Source: Hymenobacter taeanensis (lineage in GTDB: Bacteria; Bacteroidota; Bacteroidia; Cytophagales; Hymenobacteraceae). Taken from it: a stretch of 64,000 nt of DNA. Below are positions 16,914 to 24,974 of this stretch, piece after piece. Numbering within the stretch: the first letter of the stretch is position 1; the number at the start of each line of letters is the position of its first letter. A program made the position numbers and the translations under genes. The notes under the pieces were generated by a model. The model was not told where the DNA came from. It saw only the letters and a list, made by a program, of their open reading frames with translations, and did no database searches. Location: assembly GCF_013137895.1 (NCBI RefSeq), contig NZ_CP053538.1, forward strand, positions 4,433,001-4,497,000. Reading direction: 5' to 3'.

Positions 16914-17429
16914 CTACTTATCCCGTAGTTGGGCCCACTGAACTGCTATAAGGGTTTTACCATCTTCGAAGGAAGCTTTCCTAAGCTCTTCCCGACGATA
17001 GTACACGGGTTCAATCTTCTCGTTTTCCTCTGCTAGGCCTCCCCCTTGGCCACTTTGATTGCTTACTTCGGCGTAGAAGATAGTTATAACCTCAGCGCTT
17101 GTGCCGGGCGAAGGCAGCATACGAACAATCTTTTCCAGGTAATCTATATCATAGCCCAGCTCTTCCTGAACTTCGCGCCGTACAGCCTCTTCGGGCTCTT
17201 CGCCCCCGTCAACCATGCCAGCGGCTAATTCCACCAATTCCTTTTCGGGGCCCACCCGATACTGGCGCGTTAGAACGTACTGTTGGGTTTGGGTGTTAAA
17301 TATAAGTGCGGCCACAGCAGTGCCCGGCTCAAAACGCTCCCGCTTCAGCGTAGTATCGCCATCCTGCACTTGCAGCTGGCTGAGTTTGTAGTGCCCGTCG
17401 TAGGCCACTTTCCGGTCGGTGATGCGCAT
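16914..17429 (-). CDS. Nudix hydrolase, ADP-ribose pyrophosphatase-like
   Basis: 171 residues with a complete Nudix box: G in AAGMVDGGEEPEEAVRREVQ followed by EELG, which fits Gx5Ex7REUXEExGU. Upstream VLTRQYRVGPEKELVELAAG and downstream PSPGTSAEVITIFYAEV match the ADP-ribose/NDP-sugar pyrophosphatase group (NudF-like). Proteins of this group hydrolyse ADP-ribose or related nucleoside diphosphate derivatives. It stands alone between a long hairpin and the divergent helicase gene. Confidence 0.85.
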   Translation of the reverse strand: MRITDRKVAYDGHYKLSQLQVQDGDTTLKRERFEPGTAVAALIFNTQTQQYVLTRQYRVGPEKELVELAAGMVDGGEEPEEAVRREVQEELGYDIDYLEKIVRMLPSPGTSAEVITIFYAEVSNQSGQGGGLAEENEKIEPVYYRREELRKASFEDGKTLIAVQWAQLRDK

Positions 17430-17642
17430 AGCAAGTGGTGTAATTGAAGTTCTTCGAAAGAAAGTAAACGGATTTTATGCGCTCGGGTGTTTTGCTTTCT
17501 CAAGTAGTACAGGGGCTGGCGGGTTGCTTCTGCATACCCACGCATGCAAACAACCCTTCAATCATCTGATTAGTAACACGATTACCTCCTGACCTTATAT
17601 TTCTCACTACCCCTCCCTACTAGGGTTGTGGCTTCCCTATAG

Positions 17643-17686
17643 TAGGTTTGCCGGCAGTCGGCGTAAAAAAGCCGACCTTTGCCGGC
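17643..17686 (+). promoter_or_regulatory. Candidate promoter box and leader hairpin of the RhlE-like helicase gene
   Basis: TAGGTTTG at 17643-17650 matches TAnnTTTG. The following leader can fold: GCCGGCA (17650-17656) with TGCCGGC (17680-17686), and TCGGC (17658-17662) with GCCGA (17671-17675). Confidence 0.4.
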
Positions 17687-17743
17687 GCAATTCTTGTTTT
17701 GCCATATCTACTGCCCGTTTGGCAGCTGCTTTTTTTCTTTTTG

Positions 17744-19150
17744 ATGTCGTTCGACGAACTAAACCTTATTGATCCTATCCTGCGTGCCTTGCACGAGGAA
17801 GGATACACCAACCCCACTCCCATTCAGGAACAAGCTATTCCGCACGTGTTGGATGGCCGCGACCTCCTCGGGGTTGCCCAAACGGGCACCGGCAAAACTG
17901 CCGCTTTCACAGTTCCTATACTTCAGGTTCTGCATCAAACGGCCCTGGTAGAGCGCCACGCTCCCGGCCGTATCCGCTGCCTTATTCTCACCCCCACTCG
18001 CGAGCTGGCCATTCAAATTGGAGAAAGCTTTGCCTCTTACGGCCGTCACTTGAAGCTGCGCCACACTGTTATTTTTGGCGGCGTAGGCCAGGCTCCGCAG
18101 GTGAATGCGCTTAAGCGCGGCGTTGATATCATCATTGCCACACCCGGGCGCCTGCTCGACCTCATGAACCAGGGCTTCATCGACCTGCGTCACTTAGAGG
18201 TATTTGTGCTCGACGAAGCCGACCGCATGCTCGACATGGGCTTCATTCACGATATCAAGCGTCTGTTGCCTAAGCTGCCCGCTTCCCGCCAGACCCTGTT
18301 TTTCTCGGCCACCATGCCGGGGCAAATTCAGGACCTAGCCGATACTATTCTGAAGCCAAACCCAGTGAAAGTGGCCGTGACACCCGTGTCCAGCACCGCT
18401 GAGAAGGTAACGCAGGCCGTGTACATGGTGGAGAAAGAGAATAAGGCGGCTCTGCTGGAGCACGTATTATCAGATAAGAACATCCGCCGGGTGCTGGTAT
18501 TTACGCGCACCAAACACGGGGCCGATAAAGTGGTGAAAACGCTTGCCAAGGCTAACATTCCATCCGAGGCCATCCACGGCAACAAGTCGCAGAACCACCG
18601 CCAGCGGGCTCTGCACAACTTCAAGGCCGGTGACACACGCGTACTTGTGGCCACTGACATTGCCGCCCGCGGTATTGACGTGGAGGAGCTCACCCACGTT
18701 ATTAATTACGAAATCCCGAACGAGCCCGAAACCTACGTGCACCGCATTGGCCGCACGGGTCGCGCCGGCGCCGATGGCATTGCTCTCTCCTTCTGCGAAG
18801 ACGAAGAGCGTGCCTACCTGCAGGATATCCAGAAGCTCATTCGTCGGCAGATTCCGGTGGTTAATCAGCACCCCTTCGCGTCTGATAATGTGGCGCCCGT
18901 ACCACTTTCTGGTGGCCCAGCTATTAAACGCCCTAAAGGCCCGGCTGGCCGCCCCCCGCGCCCTGGCCGCGAAGGTCGCCCACAAGGCCGTAGCGGCGAG
19001 CGGCCCGCCGGCCACGGTCAGCGCTCTGGTGGAGGCTCCTCTCGCCCAGCAGGCTCCAGCAGTGGCGGCCGAGCTGCCACGGCTGGGAGCAGCCAGGGCG
19101 GTGGCCAGCGGCGCCGGTCTCGCGGTGGCAACGGCGGCGCCAACCGCTAA
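17744..19150 (+). CDS. DEAD-box RNA helicase, RhlE-like
   Basis: 468 residues. Motifs in order: Q-motif region ([12 protein letters not shown]), [11 protein letters not shown] (I), PTRELAIQI (Ia), [13 protein letters not shown] (II), FFSATM (III), [20 protein letters not shown] (V) and [15 protein letters not shown] (VI). The last ~75 residues are Gly/Arg/Pro/Ser-rich and disordered, typical for RNA-binding tails in Bacteroidota helicases. ATP-dependent RNA unwinding in ribosome assembly or mRNA turnover is expected. ATG at 17744 begins MSFDELNL, the usual N-terminus; the frame is open upstream to 17648 but that part is not conserved-looking. Confidence 0.92.
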   Translation: MSFDELNLIDPILRALHEEGYTNPTPIQEQAIPHVLDGRDLLGVAQTGTGKTAAFTVPILQVLHQTALVERHAPGRIRCLILTPTRELAIQIGESFASYGRHLKLRHTVIFGGVGQAPQVNALKRGVDIIIATPGRLLDLMNQGFIDLRHLEVFVLDEADRMLDMGFIHDIKRLLPKLPASRQTLFFSATMPGQIQDLADTILKPNPVKVAVTPVSSTAEKVTQAVYMVEKENKAALLEHVLSDKNIRRVLVFTRTKHGADKVVKTLAKANIPSEAIHGNKSQNHRQRALHNFKAGDTRVLVATDIAARGIDVEELTHVINYEIPNEPETYVHRIGRTGRAGADGIALSFCEDEERAYLQDIQKLIRRQIPVVNQHPFASDNVAPVPLSGGPAIKRPKGPAGRPPRPGREGRPQGRSGERPAGHGQRSGGGSSRPAGSSSGGRAATAGSSQGGGQRRRSRGGNGGANR

Positions 19151-19185
19151 CCCCTTGTAAGAAGCCTGCAGGTCTTTTGTTCATT

Positions 19186-19223
19186 GCCCCATCTGCTCAA
19201 GCTGAAGCTTGAGCAGATGGGGC
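19186..19223 (+). terminator. Intrinsic terminator after the RhlE-like helicase gene
   Basis: An 18-bp perfect stem (19186-19203 with 19206-19223), followed by a T-rich stretch. Confidence 0.8.
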
Positions 19224-19363
19224 GATTTGTTATTATCTCCCTTTAGGCGTTAGGGCAAAGTGATACTTAGTTGGAGATGAAACAAAAGCCCCTACTTTCT
19301 CCTTATTAAGGGGTAGCGCACTGCTTCACTATACATGTATTTCTGCTTCAACAACGTTCTGAT

Positions 19364-19849
19364 ATGGCTCAAAGCACTCTTTCCGTCATTCAGGCGCTGC
19401 GCGATACTGCTCAGCGCTTAGTTGCGCAGGCTCCCTACCAATGGGGCCATATGGGCAGCTGCAACTGCGGCCATCTGGCCCAAACTATCACCAAGCTCAC
19501 AAAAGGCGAGATTCACGCTCGCGCCATGCAGCGCTACGGCGACTGGGAGCGCCAGATCAATGACTATTGCCCTACTAGCGGCCTACCCATCGACGAAACT
19601 ATTGATGAGATGCTGGCCCTTGGGTTCACTCGCCAAGACCTGGCTCACCTGGAGCGCCTCGCCGACCCCACCATCCTAGCCGCTATTCCCTTTGAGCGGC
19701 GTGACGCCATGCGCCACAACCAGCGTGATGATGTGGTACTGTATCTGCGCACCTGGGCCGACTTACTGGAGGCGCAGTTATTGACTACTATTCAACTTTC
19801 TGACCTAACCACGGACGCTCTACTACCGCATCCTATGATGGCTCACTAG
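19364..19849 (+). CDS. Conserved-looking protein of unknown function with CxC-GH motif
   Basis: 161 residues, no signal peptide and no membrane segment. Near the N-terminus lies WGHMGSCNCGHLAQTITKLT, with two cysteines and two histidines that could bind metal. The middle is charged and Trp/Arg-containing (MQRYGDWERQINDYCPTSG), and the rest looks alpha-helical (RQDLAHLERLADPTILAAI). No family name can be given. It is a single-gene unit ending at a strong terminator. Cytoplasmic location is inferred. Confidence 0.65.
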   Translation: MAQSTLSVIQALRDTAQRLVAQAPYQWGHMGSCNCGHLAQTITKLTKGEIHARAMQRYGDWERQINDYCPTSGLPIDETIDEMLALGFTRQDLAHLERLADPTILAAIPFERRDAMRHNQRDDVVLYLRTWADLLEAQLLTTIQLSDLTTDALLPHPMMAH

Positions 19850-19880
19850 TTGTAGAATCAACTCACTTCCCACCCGGAGC

Positions 19881-19919
19881 CAAAAAGCCCCGCTACACCA
19901 AGAGTAGCGGGGCTTTTTG
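19881..19919 (+). terminator. Intrinsic terminator
   Basis: A 16-bp perfect stem (19881-19896 with 19904-19919) with flanking A-run and T-run; it can act in both directions. Confidence 0.85.
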
Positions 19920-20116
19920 TTGTTCTTATGTAGTTGCTTCGTGGCTAGGCCTAAGAGCAGCTACCGGTGGCCCAGGCCACTGCCATCGGGGAGAAGTTGG
20001 ATGAAGCGTACTGTTGTAAGGCACAAGCACAGTTTTTTTAATCTCTAAAAACATTGCTATGGGGTTAGCAAAAAAACATCCCAACTTTATGCCACCCATC
20101 CTCCATATCCTTACGC

Positions 20117-20575
20117 ATGTTGTTTCCTGCCAAAACAGTATTAAAGGCCGCTCTATTTCCGCTGCTATTTGCCTTATTGTCCTCTTCCTGTTCCAAAAAT
20201 AATGTACCCCCGGACATGGCTCCTTTGCGTTGGAACGTAGATGGCAACGACTTTTCCTCCAGAAGTCCAAACTATACTTTACATACAGGAGGTACTATTA
20301 TTGAGTTAAGTGGCAGCACACGTAATGGTGGAGAAGCAGTACAGCTATATATGCCCAAAAAAGTGGGATCCTACACAGTTGGCGCGTTCGGCAGTGGCGT
20401 TTGGGCATCTTACATATCCGATAATCTATACCAATCAGTAAGTGGTACCATAACGGTTACTTCGGCTTCTGCCACTGCTATCACAGGTACGTTTTCTTTT
20501 ACCGCAGAAGGCAATTACGGTAGCACACCCATAACCAGAACAATTACCGGAGGAATATTTAATGTTCCCTTTTGA
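20117..20575 (+). CDS. Small lipoprotein, DUF6252-like
   Basis: 152 residues. The signal peptide ends in a lipobox (LLSSSC, Cys25). The mature part is a small beta-sandwich-like sequence: LRWNVDGNDFSS near the start and TGTFSFTAEGNYGSTPITRT then GGIFNVPF at the end. The xGTFSFTA...I.GGxFNVPF ending is typical of Bacteroidota lipoproteins such as DUF6252; the family call is tentative. The TGA stop lies inside the left arm of a 41-bp inverted repeat. Codons are more AT-rich than in neighbouring genes. Confidence 0.65.
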   Translation: MLFPAKTVLKAALFPLLFALLSSSCSKNNVPPDMAPLRWNVDGNDFSSRSPNYTLHTGGTIIELSGSTRNGGEAVQLYMPKKVGSYTVGAFGSGVWASYISDNLYQSVSGTITVTSASATAITGTFSFTAEGNYGSTPITRTITGGIFNVPF

Positions 20576-20657
20576 TATACAACGATTACCTACCCATCAA
20601 AGAAGGGCCGGCATAAGCCGGCCCTTCTTTGATGGGTAGGTAATCGTTGTATATCAA
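20572..20657. repeat. Perfect 41-bp inverted repeat overlapping a stop codon
   Basis: Bases 20572-20612 are the exact reverse complement of 20617-20657, with the 4-base loop ATAA. The left arm begins inside the last codons of the lipoprotein gene. It may work as a terminator or an mRNA 3'-end protector. Confidence 0.85.
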
Positions 20658-20867
20658 GAGTATCGTGTTCTTACGTATCGACCCTTTCATAAATGAATAG
20701 AGCTAAAACAGCTGAGCCTGCTTAGGCCATTAGGCTGAAGCAGGCTCAGAGTTGTCGTGGTTCAAATAGTGCGTGCAGGTGGGTGGAGTTTTCGGCGCCA
20801 TAAAGCATCTGCTTCACCGCATCAACTGATGAAGAACTGGTACCACCAAGTTATAACTAGTAGTCAG

Positions 20868-21038
20868 TTAATAGTTGACGTCGCTGCGCTGCGCCTGACG
20901 GTATCCTTCAGGGCGGTGGCTACGCTTATAGGCAGCATCGGCGTTAGGATCTTTCTCCGCGTCGGGAGCTTGCGAGCAAGACGACAGGAACAACGAGGCG
21001 CCAGCGGCGAACAGGACGAAGAGACGGAAATTTTTCAT
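20868..21038 (-). CDS. 56-residue lipoprotein
   Basis: A short gene: MKNFRLFVLFAAGASLFLSS then CSQAPDAEKDPNADAAYKRS, ending in RPEGYRQAQRSDVNY. The hydrophobic N-terminus followed by a lipobox (LSSC) marks an exported lipoprotein with only ~35 mature residues, highly charged. A well-formed promoter (TTG, 20 bases, TACCTTTG) lies directly upstream, leaving only four bases before the ATG, which strongly supports expression. Function unknown; no similar sequence recognised. Confidence 0.75.
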   Translation of the reverse strand: MKNFRLFVLFAAGASLFLSSCSQAPDAEKDPNADAAYKRSHRPEGYRQAQRSDVNY

Positions 21039-21042
21039 GGCC

Positions 21043-21073
21043 CAAAGGTAAGCACCGTCCCGAAAACGGCCAA
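21043..21073 (-). promoter_or_regulatory. Bacteroidota promoter of the 56-residue lipoprotein gene
   Basis: Reading leftward: TTG at 21073-21071, 20 bases, then TACCTTTG at 21050-21043, an exact match to TTG-N19-21-TAnnTTTG. The start codon follows after four bases, so the transcript may be leaderless. Confidence 0.75.
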
Positions 21074-21837
21074 GTACTCAAAGAGTAACTATTCTCTGAA
21101 GTAAAACTAGGTATTACCTACTCAGTTTACACATGTAACACCCGTCAAGTGTACGTGATTATTTATGCAGCCGGCATTGAGTGAAACACACCAGAGGCAG
21201 AGAAAACAACAATTCTATACATATAATTTCACCTCGAGCGCTGCAGAAGTAGCTAGTAAACTGTTTCACTGTGATGTACAGCTAGAGCTAGCTGTTTGCT
21301 GCAATATCCTTCATGTAGAGTTACTACTCTGCAATGCAAAAACACCTATCACCCTTTAACGTATTAAAATGAAATATAATTTTTTTTACAAGCATAGAAG
21401 GTTAAAAATCTTAGCACTCCCGTGTGTTGAACGCCACAAAAAATAGCATCTGCTTAAATTACATATATCCACCTAAGCACGTATCTCAACAACAACTTAT
21501 TTAGTTAAAATCTTTGCTTAAACAACAACATGTTTACATCTGAAAAACAATGACTTATAAGTTTATAAAATCCCACTAACCTCAAACCATTAGCAGATTC
21601 CAGTATTGGCTTTTATTAATAAACGCCACACTATTCTGTTACGCATTTATCACCCCTATTGAGATACACCAAATACCCCGCAAACAGTCACTATCCACAT
21701 ACTGACAAATTGAACAGCAAGCAATTTAGCCCTTGGCTACAGAAGCTAGAAGCACTGTGGTAGCAATAGATAGACAGTCCTACGAAAGCAGAGAGATAGA
21801 AGTAAAGAATACTCCATATGGCAGCTACCCATTCGAG
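21074..21837. other. AT-rich intergenic region
   Basis: About 0.75 kb without a convincing gene; a 64-codon open frame at 21165-21359 has no coding character. AT content is high from about 21360 to 21730. TACACATGTA at 21128-21137 fits the TACAnnTGTA pattern seen on the other side of the XRE regulator gene. Confidence 0.5.
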
Positions 21838-22446
21838 CTAGATAGTGCCTGCCTCGGGCTGATAATCCGTAAACGTGCCGTCGCTGTAAAAGATAACAAT
21901 GCGACGGATAGCTTTTCCAGGCTCCGAAAAGGCCGCAGCTACGATTGGAGGAGAGACGGGGGAGGTAACTGCCGGATTAGGCGGTTTAACTGGCGTCGTA
22001 ACCGTTGCTGACACGTCATGCGCTACTGGAGTTGCCGGCCCCCCCAAGGGCTCATGGTTTAGAGATACAGGCTCCTTTATTGATGGTGGAGCTGCTACCG
22101 GTATAGGAGCAGCTACTGGCGTCTGCACTTCCTGCGAAGCTGCGGGTTGCTTTTCAGCCACGCGTGCCGTGGTGGGCCTGCTATTGGCCTTAGAGAGGGT
22201 GCCAGGCGTACCAGCCTGTGGCTGAACAGATGGGGCATCTGTTTCCATAGGCCCTGTACCACTCAACAACCACGGGAGAGAAAGCTCCGGGTAGGCACTA
22301 ATTATCTTCTGGACAACTTCTAAGCTAGGTTTATTCCGACCGCTCAGAATGTGGCTCACAATAGGCCGTGCCGTACCAATAGCATCTGCAAATTGAGTAG
22401 GAGTCAGCTGATACTTACTCAGTATTTCTCGAATACGCTCAAGCAT
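21838..22446 (-). CDS. XRE-family DNA-binding regulator with long Pro/Ala linker
   Basis: 202 residues. The N-terminal ~65 residues form a HTH_3 domain: LERIREILSKYQLTPTQFAD, AIGTARPIVSHILSGRNKPS, LEVVQKIISAYPELS. Residues ~75-175 are a Pro/Ala/Thr/Val-rich disordered linker. The C-terminus ends in a short beta segment RRIVIFYSDGTFTDYQP, possibly a ligand or dimer element. This layout recurs in Bacteroidota XRE regulators of unknown target. Candidate operators (TACAnnTGTA palindromes) lie in the AT-rich region just upstream, which suggests autoregulation (inference). Confidence 0.85.
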   Translation of the reverse strand: MLERIREILSKYQLTPTQFADAIGTARPIVSHILSGRNKPSLEVVQKIISAYPELSLPWLLSGTGPMETDAPSVQPQAGTPGTLSKANSRPTTARVAEKQPAASQEVQTPVAAPIPVAAPPSIKEPVSLNHEPLGGPATPVAHDVSATVTTPVKPPNPAVTSPVSPPIVAAAFSEPGKAIRRIVIFYSDGTFTDYQPEAGTI

Positions 22447-22516
22447 AAGGCCTAATGTTATCTGGTTACAAATCTAGCAATATATAGTCTGCTTCAACGC
22501 CAAATTCGATTATGCA

Positions 22517-22606
22517 TACATATGTAATTCACCACTAAGAACGACCATTCATAGTTTATAAATATAAACACCACGTACATTAGTTTACAATTGTATAACA
22601 TATGTA
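22517..22606. promoter_or_regulatory. Cluster of TACAnnTGTA-type palindromes upstream of the XRE gene
   Basis: TACATATGTA at 22517-22526, TACAATTGTA at 22586-22595 and the near match AACATATGTA around 22597-22606. All lie 70-160 bases before the regulator start. They are candidate operators for this regulator. The rest of 22447-22771 contains no gene. Confidence 0.45.
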
Positions 22607-22771
22607 AATCATACTTGCCTTAGCAGCTTATGCGGGTAGGAAATCATAAGTTTATGCTTGCTGCTTTCTTTCAGGAGTCACGCTTCATTACTGGACCCTG
22701 GCCATTATTGCTGCATACTGATGTTGCGCTTCAACTCTCGTTTCAAGAGGCGCTGGTAAGTTTGCTCCATA

Positions 22772-22819
22772 AACAGTAAGCCCCGGGCTCCTGATCTCAG
22801 GAGCCCGGGGCTTACTGTT
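22772..22819. terminator. Terminator of the L,D-transpeptidase gene
   Basis: A 23-bp perfect GC-rich stem (22772-22794 with 22797-22819), directly after the minus-strand gene. Confidence 0.8.
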
Positions 22820-22838
22820 AGTGCGTTATTTGGAGAGG

Positions 22839-24614
22839 CTAGTTAAAGTATTCTTTAGCCAGCGCTTTATCATGGCCGTAGATGTCATCGCGGAAGTTGA
22901 CCTTGCCGTTCTCATCAACCCACGCGGTAAAATACACCAGGTACACTGGCAGTTTCTCAGGAAGTGTGATATACTTCTCCCGGCGTCCAGCAATGGTGTC
23001 GAGGATGGCGGTTCGGTCCCAGCCTGACTTATTACGCAACAGGTATTCAGCTAGCTTGATAGGCTCTGCTACACGCACGCAGCCATGGCTGAAGCCTCGC
23101 TTGCTCTGGCTAAAAAGCTCATCGTGGGGAGTATCATGCAGGTAGATGTCGTTCGAGTTCGGGAAGATAAACTTCACATCACCCAAGTCATTCTTGGGGC
23201 CCGGACGACGACGCAAGGTGTACTTCCAAGTCTTTTCCGTTACGTTGGCCCAGTCTACGCTACTAGGGTTGATGGGGGTAGCTTTAGCCCCCCACCCTTT
23301 TACTACTTCCATGTCAAGCCGATCGAGGGTGCCTTGGGCATTAGCTACCAATTTCGGGCGTAGTTCTTTATCGATGATGCTAAAGGGAACATTCCAGTAA
23401 GGCGCTAGCACCACATACTCTACCTTATCGCTGAAGACTGGCGTTGCGTTCAGCGTTTTGCCTACAATCACACGCATGTTGAAGGCCTCTTTGCCATCCT
23501 CAACCACATGCAGAGTATAGTCGGGAATGTTTACGAGCAGGTAGCTAGGTTCAAATTTCTTAGGAATCCAACGCCACCGCTCCATATTCAGTACAATCTG
23601 ATCAATGCGCTGCGAGAGTGGAATGTTCAGCAAACGGAGCGTTTCACCACCTACAACGCCATCTGGCGTTAGCCCATTCTGCTGTTGAAACTCCTTTACA
23701 GCCGCTACCAGCTCGGCATCATATGGCTGAGAAGCGGCCGCCGTAGCAGTTGCCGACTGAGAGGCATCACCCGTCTTGTTTGATACATTTTGAACGGGAG
23801 TAGCGGCCGGCTGTGGTGTAGCGGCACTAGGGCCTAGCAAGCGAGTACGCAGAGCCGCCACTGCCGGTGAACTTGCCCCGGGCTTGAGCTTGGTACCAGC
23901 CGGAATGGTAGGCCAGCCACCATTCCGCTGCAGAGTACGGTACTCAGCCAACGCTTTTTTCAGGCGGTCATACTCGGGGTGCAAGGGCTCAAACTCATAG
24001 TAAGGATACGTGCTCTCACGCTCCTTCAAAATCGTCATGAGGGCCTTGTGCAGCTTAATCTTATTGCGTTTTACGTTCCAGTCAATGCTCTTAACCTGAC
24101 GCGGATTAACTGTACCCCGATAAAAGTCAGAGGCCCAGTTAAAGTAAGTGCTTGACAAGGCTACATCAATTTCCTTCTCCAGGGCATTACGCTTGGTTGA
24201 GTCAGACTGGGCTTCTTTCAATGAGGCGAAAAGCGTTGGGAAGTCCTTGACTTGATACTCTTTAGGATCTAGACCTTCTTCTCCGGCTTTATTAATAACG
24301 CCAAGCATTGTTTGGGCCTGAGGAACCAATTCATGGTTACGAAACCAGCCCAAGCGAAAATCACGCTCTTTGTAAAACTTCTTAGCCCATTCAATCTGGT
24401 CCTTGAATTTGGGCTCGGCGCTCATGTACTTTTCAATGTACACGCTATCAAGCTTGGGCTGAGGGCCGCCAACCTTCGTGAGGCCCATGGGCAATGCCTC
24501 CTTAATCTGGGCTTTTTGGTCTTGGCTGCACGATATGGTAGACGTGAGCAACAACAGCCCAAAGAGCCAGCAGCAGAAGGTGGTAAAAAAAGAAAATTTG
24601 GGTGTATCGTTCAT
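22839..24614 (-). CDS. L,D-transpeptidase, YcbB/LdtD-like lipoprotein
   Basis: 591 residues with a lipobox (TSTISC, Cys29). An N-terminal helical scaffold domain is followed by a peptidoglycan-binding-like helix bundle (VKEFQQQNGLTPDGVVGGET) and a YkuD catalytic domain (YLLVNIPDYTLHVVEDGKE, VIVGK, IYLHDTP). The catalytic motif is SHGCVRV with Cys512. The large size and scaffold match the YcbB group, which makes 3-3 cross-links in peptidoglycan in the periplasm and resists most beta-lactams. A Ser/Ala/Thr/Gln-rich insertion sits at ~265-300. Single-gene unit with its own terminator. Confidence 0.92.
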   Translation of the reverse strand: MNDTPKFSFFTTFCCWLFGLLLLTSTISCSQDQKAQIKEALPMGLTKVGGPQPKLDSVYIEKYMSAEPKFKDQIEWAKKFYKERDFRLGWFRNHELVPQAQTMLGVINKAGEEGLDPKEYQVKDFPTLFASLKEAQSDSTKRNALEKEIDVALSSTYFNWASDFYRGTVNPRQVKSIDWNVKRNKIKLHKALMTILKERESTYPYYEFEPLHPEYDRLKKALAEYRTLQRNGGWPTIPAGTKLKPGASSPAVAALRTRLLGPSAATPQPAATPVQNVSNKTGDASQSATATAAASQPYDAELVAAVKEFQQQNGLTPDGVVGGETLRLLNIPLSQRIDQIVLNMERWRWIPKKFEPSYLLVNIPDYTLHVVEDGKEAFNMRVIVGKTLNATPVFSDKVEYVVLAPYWNVPFSIIDKELRPKLVANAQGTLDRLDMEVVKGWGAKATPINPSSVDWANVTEKTWKYTLRRRPGPKNDLGDVKFIFPNSNDIYLHDTPHDELFSQSKRGFSHGCVRVAEPIKLAEYLLRNKSGWDRTAILDTIAGRREKYITLPEKLPVYLVYFTAWVDENGKVNFRDDIYGHDKALAKEYFN

Positions 24615-24974
24615 GCGGAGGGAGAGAAAATAAAACGTTGACTAGGAGGACTACCAGCTATCAGGCAAAAAGCCTTCCAACTTACACTCCAAGCCTATGG
24701 TGTTTTACTGGTTTCCGTGACGTTGAGTTGCCACAGAAGCAGTTCTTCTCTACTGTTGCAAGGTAGCATTTTTCGATATACGCTGCCTTATTCGCACGTA
24801 TTTACGCCAGGCAGTAGTAAGCTTAGCATACTGGAAAGAATACTAATTGCCGACCTTGCCCTTAGAGGATCGTATAGGTGAAAGTGTACCTTAGCCAATA
24901 TCCGTGCCTTCGGTTAATGCCCAAAGCTTTACTTTTTTCCTTTCTGGCTGGGCCAGTTTTCTTTCGCTCTGTTT
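24615..24974. other. Divergent promoter region
   Basis: 360 bases between the divergent transpeptidase and aminopeptidase starts. TACCTTAG near 24890 is one base off the -7 consensus for the rightward gene. No gene or RNA is seen. Confidence 0.45.

Noticed and set aside
21165..21359. 64-codon open frame in the AT-rich gap
   Set aside because: No signal peptide, domain or promoter box; residues look random.
21733..22011. Plus-strand frame over the XRE gene's 3' end
   Set aside because: Antisense to the regulator's linker and tail; low-complexity mirror of that sequence.
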